Below, piece after piece: positions 13,853 to 20,512 of a stretch of 38,454 nt of DNA; positions within the stretch are counted from its first letter, which is position 1, and every line of letters begins with the position of its first letter. The DNA is taken from assembly GCA_029098205.1 (NCBI GenBank), contig JAQXNW010000165.1:1-38454 (forward strand), in the 5' to 3' direction. The DNA is from Eubacteriales bacterium. GTDB lineage: Bacteria > Bacillota > Clostridia > Peptostreptococcales > Anaerovoracaceae. Under the pieces are notes generated by a model that saw only the letters and a list, made by a program, of their open reading frames with translations, was not told the DNA's origin and ran no database searches. The translations under genes were made by a program, and so were the position numbers.

Positions 13853-15090
13853 TCAACGCCTCCAATATTGGGAATTGCGCCATAACGTCCAACCATGTAT
13901 CCCTTTTGAACTTTTTCTGACTTCCTAGGGGAAAAATCAGAAAGTGCATAAAGATCAGATATCCCTGTGCGATTATCTTTTTCCACAAAATATATCTGAT
14001 CTCTGCGAAGGAAATCGAGATCCAGCAGATCGATATCATGGGTGTTGAATATCAGTTGCGCTCCATTCGGATTACTTTCTCTGCTGTTAAAAATTCCAAC
14101 CAGATGTTTTACAAGCATCGGGTGCAGACCATTATCAATTTCATCAACAACAATAGTTTTTCCTGTTTTAAGAGCCATTATTATTGCTGGGCAATACGCA
14201 AAGTAGAGCTGTGTGCCGTTGGATTCCATCTGGAACGGAAGCTCAACCCTCGTTACACCATCTTTTGTTTCTATATCGTGACAAACTTTCAACTCGAAGG
14301 ATCTGATTTTTTCAAGTACCTCCTGGTCAATAGAAAGGCCCGGTGGTAATTGAAAATCAGAAATTTCCTCGTGCTTTACAGTGAATTTGTAATCTGAGAT
14401 ATTAAAATCTGCGGCCTGCAACAATTTTAATGCAGTACCTTTCAGTTCACCTTTTTTGTCAGACTCTAATGCATCTGTCATAGCGTTCCTTAACGACTCT
14501 GCATTATAAGTGTCAATCATCTCTGCGAACCATCGAAAAGCACTCTCTGTCTCCTTGCAGTTCCAGGCTGTCGCTGTAGCTAAAAAAAGCTTGTTATCTG
14601 TATTTTTTGATTCATACTGCCTTAGTGAGTTGCGTAGCACAGAAGTATATCTGTACTTATTTACGTTAGTTCTTTCAAAAATCAAAGACGGACGAGAAGA
14701 TTTATATGCGTACAAATACTCTTCATACACCCTGTCAACATCCGCTACAAATCCATATTCATATTTCACTTCATCATACACATAAACGAAGTCAAATCTT
14801 GTTTTCGATCGTTTGCTTTCTTCATCCATCAGGAACGGCGTAATCGCAATTTTTGATCCTACCTGCATAAGTGATGAATTTCTTACGAACAGGATTGCAG
14901 AGGTCAACGCTTTAAACAAATTGCTTTTGCCCGCAGCATTTGCACCATATATTGCTACTGTTGGCAATACTTCCGTCTTTCTATACTTAATAAGATTGTT
15001 TTTGTGCTCGGAATCATTATTAGCGACCAGATCCAGTATCGCTTCATTCTTGAACGATAGTGCATTTGTAACATTGAATTGTAAAAGCAT
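13846..15090 (-). CDS. AAA family ATPase (AAA_15/OLD-like), partner of the RloB-like protein
   Basis: This 414-aa protein begins MLLQFNVTNALSFKNEAILDLVA, the usual start of AAA_15/RloA-AbiLi ATPases. It has Walker A GANAAGKS at 49-56, Walker B as IVVDEIDNGLHP, and an FNTHDIDLLD switch motif towards the C-terminus. I chose the ATG at 15090 because AAAGGAG lies 9-10 bases upstream and because a good promoter (15118-15147) overlaps the longer frame that would start at 15147. The gene overlaps the RloB-like gene. Related ATPases in PARIS and Abi systems bind phage products and release a nuclease; that role here is inferred from the pairing. Confidence 0.88.
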   Translation of the reverse strand: MLLQFNVTNALSFKNEAILDLVANNDSEHKNNLIKYRKTEVLPTVAIYGANAAGKSNLFKALTSAILFVRNSSLMQVGSKIAITPFLMDEESKRSKTRFDFVYVYDEVKYEYGFVADVDRVYEEYLYAYKSSRPSLIFERTNVNKYRYTSVLRNSLRQYESKNTDNKLFLATATAWNCKETESAFRWFAEMIDTYNAESLRNAMTDALESDKKGELKGTALKLLQAADFNISDYKFTVKHEEISDFQLPPGLSIDQEVLEKIRSFELKVCHDIETKDGVTRVELPFQMESNGTQLYFAYCPAIIMALKTGKTIVVDEIDNGLHPMLVKHLVGIFNSRESNPNGAQLIFNTHDIDLLDLDFLRRDQIYFVEKDNRTGISDLYALSDFSPRKSEKVQKGYMVGRYGAIPNIGGVEW

Positions 15091-15117
15091 AATACTATTC
15101 TCCTTTCCGGCAACAAC

Positions 15118-15147
15118 ATAATACTTTTTTCGCATTGCAATCGTCAA
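15118..15147 (-). promoter_or_regulatory. Promoter of the ATPase-RloB operon
   Basis: TTGACG (15147-15142) and TATTAT (15123-15118) are 18 bp apart on the minus strand, with the start expected near 15111, about 20 bases before the ATPase ATG. The remaining gap up to ssrA (15148-15355) is A/T-rich, with several TTGCATA/TTGCAT motifs, and contains no gene I can support. Confidence 0.7.
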
Positions 15148-15355
15148 GTTTAAATGTATAATTTGAAAAAAACGTGCATTTTTTGTCTTTAGATATGCAA
15201 TTTAAGTAAATTTACGCAACACGCTCAGTTGACTTGTTTCTTATATGCAACTATGCAACATTTTATACAGACACACTTGAACTGTGGCACTGTTGCACAA
15301 AAAGTGGCATTTTTTCGCCCCTAAATGGCTATAATTGTCATTGCTAAAAGCATTG

Positions 15356-15399
15356 AAAAAGCCACTGATTTCAACGCTTTCGTTGATTTCAGTGGCTTT
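15356..15399 (-). terminator. ssrA terminator
   Basis: On the minus strand AAAGCCACTGA pairs with TCAGTGGCTTT, extended by CAACG with CGTTG across a small internal loop. A T run follows. It starts 13 bases after the CCA end of ssrA. Confidence 0.8.
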
Positions 15400-15411
15400 C
15401 ACAATTTCTTA

Positions 15412-15775
15412 TGGTGGAGATGAGGAGAGTCGAACTCCTGTCCGAAAACATTTCCACTGCACTTTCTTCGAGCGGAGCTGGTGTTTTAGGATTCGCCCGG
15501 CGGCACGTCCAACAGCAGACTTGCCGTTTCGCTATTCCGTAGTTCCTCCGACGGCCCGGAACATCCGCCGGAGTTTTCCCACATTGTCGATGCCAGATCC
15601 CAGAGCCTGTGGGTGAGCCCGGGCTGACAGGCGTTCAAGCTGCTAAGTTAAGCAGCGAGTGCCAGATTATTATTTTCTTTAGCGTTTATATTTAAACGGC
15701 CCCTTAGTACGCAGACTGGGCGGCTGCGGCTCGCTTATGCGGCTTCTATACCTCCGTCGAAACCTTTACATCCCC
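15412..15775 (-). ncRNA. ssrA: Transfer-messenger RNA (tmRNA)
   Basis: tmRNA rescues stalled ribosomes with SmpB and tags the stalled peptide for proteolysis. The minus strand starts GGGGATGTAAAGGTTTCGAC and ends in the tRNA-like part GGAGTTCGACTCTCC followed by an acceptor ending CATCTCCACCA; the encoded CCA is present. Length is about 364 nt. The tag frame follows AATATAAAC and reads AKENNNLALAA, then TAA, ending in the hydrophobic LALAA recognised by ClpXP. smpB is 118 bases away on the same strand. Confidence 0.96.
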
Positions 15776-15826
15776 ATATAATAGATGAGGTTCTCCGGGA
15801 AATCCGAAGAATCCCGATGTTCAAGT

Positions 15827-15855
15827 ATTGTATACACTATTTTCGGCTTTGTCAA
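15827..15855 (-). promoter_or_regulatory. ssrA promoter
   Basis: TTGACA (15855-15850) and TACAAT (15832-15827), 17 bp apart on the minus strand, nearly consensus. Start near 15820 gives a 5' leader of about 45 bases to be removed by RNase P. Confidence 0.8.
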
Positions 15856-15892
15856 ACATTCTCAATCATCCCAAGGAAAGAAAAAGAACGCG

Positions 15893-16360
15893 TCAGCCGC
15901 GGTTCTTCATCGAACGCTCAATCCGCCGGTCCGCGTCGCGCCGGGCGATGTCGTCCCGCTTATCGTAATTCTTCTTTCCACGGGCCACCGCCAAATCCAT
16001 CTTCGCAAGACCTTTATCATTGATATAGACCTTAAGCGGAATCAGCGTTAGTCCCTCCCGGGAGGTATATCCGATCAGTTTCCGGATTTCCCGTTTATGA
16101 AGGAGAAGTTTTCTGGGGCGCATCGGGTCCTGGTTGAAACGGTTTCCCTGCTCATAAGGGCTGATGTTCATGCTGTAAACGATGACTTCCCCGTTTTCAA
16201 CCCGGGCGTACGCTTCTGTAATGCTGACTTTTCCTGCCCGGACCGATTTGATCTCCGTTCCTGTCAGCACTATGCCCGTCTGATATACCTCGTCGATGAA
16301 ATAATCATGCCGCGCCCGTTTATTATTCGCGCATACTTTTCCTGCCGGTTTCGTTCTCAT
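15893..16360 (-). CDS. smpB: SsrA-binding protein SmpB
   Basis: SmpB binds the tRNA-like domain of tmRNA and carries it to stalled ribosomes. The 155-aa length is normal. Family features are the N-terminal NKRARHDYFIDEVYQTGIVLTGTEIKSVRAGKVSI block, the central NISPYEQGNRFNQDPMRPRKLLLHKREI, and the basic tail KKNYDKRDDIARRDADRRI, which forms a helix in the mRNA channel. It follows lepB by 14 bases, and the ssrA promoter lies just after its stop. Confidence 0.96.
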   Translation of the reverse strand: MRTKPAGKVCANNKRARHDYFIDEVYQTGIVLTGTEIKSVRAGKVSITEAYARVENGEVIVYSMNISPYEQGNRFNQDPMRPRKLLLHKREIRKLIGYTSREGLTLIPLKVYINDKGLAKMDLAVARGKKNYDKRDDIARRDADRRIERSMKNRG

Positions 16361-16374
16361 AAAATTTCCGCCCC

Positions 16375-16911
16375 CTATTTCGCCTTCATAGCGTCGCCGA
16401 TCGAGGAGACACGACCAAAGGATTCAAACGGGAGAAAACGGAAAACAACCTTCCCTTTAATTTTATCGATTTTCACAAATCCGACCGATTCAAAACGGCT
16501 GTCCACGCTGTCCGCCCGGTTATCCCCCATGCAGAATACGCAGCCGTCCGGAACCGTAACATCGATTTCACCCGTCGTCATTCCATCCTTCGTAAAGCTT
16601 TCGTCCTGCTCTTGATCATTAATATACACTTTCCCGCCGGTGATCTTCACGTGATCGCCCGGAAGCGCGCATACCCGCTTGATCAAAAGCTCTTTTTTCC
16701 CATTGGAGCCGGTCAGTTTGGATTTAAAAACCACGACATCTCCGATTTCCGGATCATGCCTCTGATATGCTGTTTTATCCAGAAGGAGATAATCCTTCTC
16801 GTGAAAATTCGGCTCCATCGAGCTTCCGACGACCTCTGTCGTCTGAAAGAACTGCAGCGTAATCACTACGACGATCACCGCAATTCCGATATCTTTAATC
16901 AGTTCCTTCAT
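16375..16911 (-). CDS. lepB: Signal peptidase I
   Basis: Signal peptidase I removes signal peptides from exported proteins at the outer face of the membrane. This 178-aa protein has a single N-terminal membrane helix (residues about 5-22). The catalytic Ser31 lies in VGSSMEPNF, the Lys78 base in LLIKRVCALPGD, and the MGDNRADSVDSR box D/E follows. Size and single anchor are typical of Gram-positive SipS-type enzymes. It lies between the RluA-family gene and smpB, all on the minus strand with short gaps. Confidence 0.95.
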   Translation of the reverse strand: MKELIKDIGIAVIVVVITLQFFQTTEVVGSSMEPNFHEKDYLLLDKTAYQRHDPEIGDVVVFKSKLTGSNGKKELLIKRVCALPGDHVKITGGKVYINDQEQDESFTKDGMTTGEIDVTVPDGCVFCMGDNRADSVDSRFESVGFVKIDKIKGKVVFRFLPFESFGRVSSIGDAMKAK

Positions 16912-16971
16912 GTCTGTCTGATTTTCTCTCTTTCCGCTTGCACCTTACGCTGCGCAAGTCTTGTCCGCGGC

Positions 16972-18042
16972 TCACGCTTCATCCGGAAGACCGCCGAAAA
17001 TTTCATCGGCCGCGCGCTGAAAATCTCCTGGAATGCGGGCGGTAAACGACCTGCCGTTAAGATACGAATACGCATCCATCATCCGCTCCATCCGGAGCTC
17101 CCGCGCGTGCAGCATCTGCCGGTGTACGCCGAAGGCTTCCATTAAACGGTTAAACTTCGGGTCGCCGTATTTCGGATCTCCGGCAATCGGCCATCCCGCA
17201 TCCGCCAGCTGCGCCCGGATCTGATGCGTCCGTCCGGTTGAAATTTCCACGGAAGCCAGCGTGCACGGATGCCCTCGGAGTTCTCCATACGCCAAAGGAG
17301 AAGCAATCGTTTTCATATATTTTTCTTCAGCTGCCTTTTCAGCAGCTGCTTTCTCGATGACCGTTTTTCCGCCGGCCGCGTTCCCGGTCTTTCCAATCGA
17401 CTCCCCGGAAGAAAGCCGGTCTACCGATACACGGTTCCGATCCGCATTCTTCCGCATATACCCTTTCAGAACGGTTCTCTCCGGAATTTTTCCGCACACA
17501 ATCGCAAGATATCTCTTATGAATCGAATCTCTCGCCCGCATCATTTCATTGAAATCCTTCAGTGCCTGATAATTCTTCCCGAAAAGCACGAGACCGGAGG
17601 TATTCCGATCCAGCCGGTTCACCGACGCCGGCGTGAATGTCTTCTCTTCCCTCGGTTTGAATTCTTCCTTTCCGATCAGATAGTCGATCACCTGATTCGC
17701 AAGATGATTCCGTTTTTCGTTTCGATCTCCATGCGTCAGGAGACCAGCCGGCTTCTCAGCCAGAAGAATGTTCTCGTCTTCATAGCAGATCCGGAATGTT
17801 CTCTTCGCCCGTACCGTCTTTCGAACCCGTCTTAGTTCCGCGATCTCTTCATCCGGAAGATAAAGCTGTATGACATCTCCTTCCTCCAGGATGTACTCCG
17901 CCTTCATCCGCTTTCCATTCACCTTCACGTCCTTCCGCACAATCTTGTAAATCCGGCTGAGCGGCGCGTTTTCCAGGTATTTCCGAAGGAATCGGTCCAA
18001 TCGCTGCTGTTTCTCGTTTTCTCCGATTTCAATTGCAAACAT
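16972..18042 (-). CDS. RluA-family 23S rRNA pseudouridine synthase
   Basis: The enzyme isomerises uridine to pseudouridine in rRNA (RluC/RluD group). An S4 RNA-binding domain (residues about 13-65, RLDRFLRKYL to DVIQLYL) precedes the catalytic domain, with Asp145 in VNRLDRNTSGL and the late motif ISTGRTHQIRAQLADAGWPIAGDPKYG. Between these there is a low-complexity insert of about 38 residues (SSGESIGKTGNAAGG, then Ala/Glu/Lys-rich). I start it at ATG 18042: TATAAT is centred 12 bases upstream, so the transcript begins two or three bases before this ATG and no ribosome site exists. A longer frame to 18081 would lie inside the promoter. Which rRNA position it modifies is not clear. Confidence 0.92.
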   Translation of the reverse strand: MFAIEIGENEKQQRLDRFLRKYLENAPLSRIYKIVRKDVKVNGKRMKAEYILEEGDVIQLYLPDEEIAELRRVRKTVRAKRTFRICYEDENILLAEKPAGLLTHGDRNEKRNHLANQVIDYLIGKEEFKPREEKTFTPASVNRLDRNTSGLVLFGKNYQALKDFNEMMRARDSIHKRYLAIVCGKIPERTVLKGYMRKNADRNRVSVDRLSSGESIGKTGNAAGGKTVIEKAAAEKAAEEKYMKTIASPLAYGELRGHPCTLASVEISTGRTHQIRAQLADAGWPIAGDPKYGDPKFNRLMEAFGVHRQMLHARELRMERMMDAYSYLNGRSFTARIPGDFQRAADEIFGGLPDEA

Positions 18043-18051
18043 AACAGAAAT

Positions 18052-18081
18052 ATTATACATCAGGGTGACGGGTGATAGCAA
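18052..18081 (-). promoter_or_regulatory. Promoter giving a probably leaderless RluA-family mRNA
   Basis: TTGCTA (18081-18076) and TATAAT (18057-18052), 18 bp apart. The predicted start (about 18045) is within three bases of the ATG at 18042. Confidence 0.65.
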
Positions 18082-18086
18082 AAAAA

Positions 18087-18115
18087 TTGTCCTTTGTCCT
18101 ATTCTATGTTAAAAT
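18087..18115 (+). promoter_or_regulatory. Promoter of the YceG-like membrane protein
   Basis: TTGTCC (18087-18092) and TAAAAT (18110-18115) with a 17-bp spacer. It is back to back with the RluA-family promoter. The 5' leader is about 45 bases. Confidence 0.6.
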
Positions 18116-18165
18116 ATAAAGCAGAACTTCAGGAAATCTTCAGAAATTTAAAGAAAGGAAGTTTC

Positions 18166-18741
18166 ATGCGAAAGAAAAATTCATCCAAAGATTTCATATA
18201 CAATTACAGTGATATTCTGATCGCCGTTCTGATTCTGGCCGCTGCGGCGCTGATTATCGCGTGGCGCGTACAGGTCATCATGGCGTATCCTTCCACGCTG
18301 ACAAAATCGGATAAGGCAAAGGTGACGGAGGAGGTCAAGAAGGCACAGACCGCGAAATCCGAAAAAAAGAAGGAACAGGCGGAAGCCTCCGGCAAGACAT
18401 CAAACTCGGATTCGAGCAGCGATTCGTCTTCGTCCTCGAAGTCCTCGGATTCTTCTTCTAAATCCTCGAGCTCTTCTTCTAAGTCCTCAAAATCGTCTTC
18501 CAGCTCTCTTTTTAAGAAAGAGAAACTGACGAAGTCTGTCACCGTAAACATCCCGAGCGGATCTCTGGATAACGCGGTGCAGTCACTGGTTGACGCAGGT
18601 TTGTTCGATGACGCGAACGAATACAATACGCTCTGCGCGGCAGCCGGCGTGGATCCGAGTTCGATCAAAACCGGTGAATTCAAGCTGGAGAAGGGCATGT
18701 CAAAAACCGATATCGCGATTCGGGTAACCACATACAATTAA
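18166..18741 (+). CDS. Membrane-anchored, Ser-rich protein with a YceG/MltG N-terminal-like domain
   Basis: This 191-aa protein has a short basic N-terminus, one membrane helix (residues about 17-40) and a charged segment. A Ser/Lys linker of nearly 40 residues follows, then a folded C-terminal domain: SVTVNIPSGSLDNAVQSLVDAGLFDDANEYNTLC, ending KTGEFKLEKGMSKTDIAIRVT. That last part matches the LysM-like beginning of MltG/YceG (peptidoglycan lytic transglycosylase), but the catalytic domain is absent. It therefore probably binds or senses the cell wall from the outer face of the membrane rather than cutting it (inference). I chose ATG 18166 because AAAGGAAG precedes it. It is the only plus-strand gene in this part of the window. 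Confidence 0.8.
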   Translation: MRKKNSSKDFIYNYSDILIAVLILAAAALIIAWRVQVIMAYPSTLTKSDKAKVTEEVKKAQTAKSEKKKEQAEASGKTSNSDSSSDSSSSSKSSDSSSKSSSSSSKSSKSSSSSLFKKEKLTKSVTVNIPSGSLDNAVQSLVDAGLFDDANEYNTLCAAAGVDPSSIKTGEFKLEKGMSKTDIAIRVTTYN

Positions 18742-18792
18742 ACAGAAAACTGCCGTATCTCCTCTCTCCGAAATTCGCGTCGGAGAAAGGCA

Positions 18793-18821
18793 ATCCCCGT
18801 CCTGCCGGACGGGGATTTTTC
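18793..18821 (+). terminator. Terminator of the YceG-like gene
   Basis: ATCCCCGTCC pairs perfectly with GGACGGGGAT (four-base loop), followed by TTTTTC. Confidence 0.88.
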
Positions 18822-18931
18822 TTTCTTTATTCTCTCTTTTTCCTGTGCATCCTGATCCCCTAAGATAATTCAAATCCGATGCCGGATGCCCGATTCGTAA
18901 ATGCCGCGATGACGCTGCCGCGGCATACGCC

Positions 18932-20389
18932 TTACTTTTCCTCGGCCTCTTCCGTGAGGTCGTCACGGTTGTAGTCGTTCAGAAGCTCATGCTTCAGATC
19001 ATACAGCTTCTGCGAAAGATCCACATAATACGTCTGCGGATTCTCGAACCGGAGCGTCTCCGACCAGAGCGTCTCCAGCTGATCCCGGCAGTAATCACGG
19101 ATTGTTTCAATATCCGGAAGATCATAAACCAGCTCGCCATGGTCAAAAATGCGTTTCCGGATGTCTACCGCGTGGAAATTCCGAAGCGTTTTCTTCTTCC
19201 AGACCGCGTTCGGATCAAAAATCTTGAACTTCTCCCCCGACGGCGTTTCTTCATCATACAGCGTGATCAAATCCGCCAGCGCCTTCCCGCTGTCGTTGTC
19301 ATAAAACCGATAGACCTTCTTAAATCCCGGGTTCGTAATTTTTTCGATGTTCTCGGAAATCTTGATCTTCGGATAGATCGTTCCGTCCGCTTCCACCGCG
19401 CCCAGCTTATATACACCGCCGAACACCGGCTCCGAGCGGGAAGTGATGAGACGCTCACCGACTCCGAAGGAATCAATCTTAGCGCCTTCCATAATGACAT
19501 CCCGGATCAGATACTCATCCAGCGAATTCGAAATCGTGATCGACGCCTCCGGGAAGCCTGCGTCATCCAGAATCTTCCGGCACTGCTTTGTCAGATAAGC
19601 AATGTCGCCGCTGTCAATCCGGATTCCCATCTTCTTCGGTTTGCATTCCCGGAAAACACGGATCGCATTCTTGATGCCCGATTTCAGCACATCATAGGTG
19701 TCGATCAGAAGAATGCAGTTGTCCGGATAGGTTTCCGCATACGCGCGGAACGCGTCATATTCTGTCGGGAACATCTGCACCCAGCTGTGCGCCATCGTTC
19801 CAAGCGCCGGAATCCGGTAATCCCGATCTGAAATCGTGCACGCCGTGCCGCAGCATCCGGCAATATACGCAGCCCGGGCGCCGTAAATCGCGGCCGACGA
19901 GCCATGCGCTCTGCGGGATCCGAATTCCATGACCGGACGTCCCTGCGCCGCGCGGCAGATGCGGCTTGCCTTTGTCGCGATCAGGCTCTCATGGTTCATC
20001 ACCAGAAGGAGCATTGTCTCGACAAACTGCGCCTGAATCACCGGCCCGCGGACCGTAATCAGCGGTTCGTAAGGGAATACCGGCGTTCCTTCCGGAACAG
20101 CCCAGATATCACACACGAACTTAAAATTCTTCAGATAATCCAGGAATTTTTCACTGAAGCAGTTCTTGCTCCGGAGATACGAAATATCTTCATCTGTAAA
20201 TTTAAGATTCTGCAGATATTCGACGACCTGCTCCAGTCCCGCCGTAATCGCGTATCCGCCTCCGTCCGGATTATTCCTGTAGAAATAGTCAAAATATGCG
20301 ATTTCATCCGAAATTCCGGACTCCAGATATCCGTTCGCCATCGTGATTTCGTAGAAATCCGTAAGCATGGTCATATTGCCGTAACCCAT
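18932..20389 (-). CDS. pncB: Nicotinate phosphoribosyltransferase
   Basis: The enzyme joins nicotinate to PRPP to give nicotinate mononucleotide, the salvage route that feeds NadD. At 485 aa it has the length of the Gram-positive NAPRTase branch. Typical blocks are MLTDFYEITMANGY (8-21), MEFGSRRAHG, ALGTMAHSWVQMFPTEYDAF with the catalytic His, KKMGIRIDSGD, and TISNSLDEYLI. GGAAG precedes the ATG. It is a single transcription unit whose 3' end faces the YceG-like gene. NaMN and NaAD also start the LarB pathway, so nicotinate salvage may matter for the NPN cofactor here (inference). Confidence 0.95.
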   Translation of the reverse strand: MGYGNMTMLTDFYEITMANGYLESGISDEIAYFDYFYRNNPDGGGYAITAGLEQVVEYLQNLKFTDEDISYLRSKNCFSEKFLDYLKNFKFVCDIWAVPEGTPVFPYEPLITVRGPVIQAQFVETMLLLVMNHESLIATKASRICRAAQGRPVMEFGSRRAHGSSAAIYGARAAYIAGCCGTACTISDRDYRIPALGTMAHSWVQMFPTEYDAFRAYAETYPDNCILLIDTYDVLKSGIKNAIRVFRECKPKKMGIRIDSGDIAYLTKQCRKILDDAGFPEASITISNSLDEYLIRDVIMEGAKIDSFGVGERLITSRSEPVFGGVYKLGAVEADGTIYPKIKISENIEKITNPGFKKVYRFYDNDSGKALADLITLYDEETPSGEKFKIFDPNAVWKKKTLRNFHAVDIRKRIFDHGELVYDLPDIETIRDYCRDQLETLWSETLRFENPQTYYVDLSQKLYDLKHELLNDYNRDDLTEEAEEK

Positions 20390-20512
20390 GGTGCTTCCGT
20401 CCTCCGCTTTCCATTTGCGTTAAAAAAATGTAATAATTATGGAATTTCAAAATTAATTTTGCCTTGATTATACGCCTGTTCCATGGTCACTTCAAGAAAG
20501 CAGCGTCCCGAA

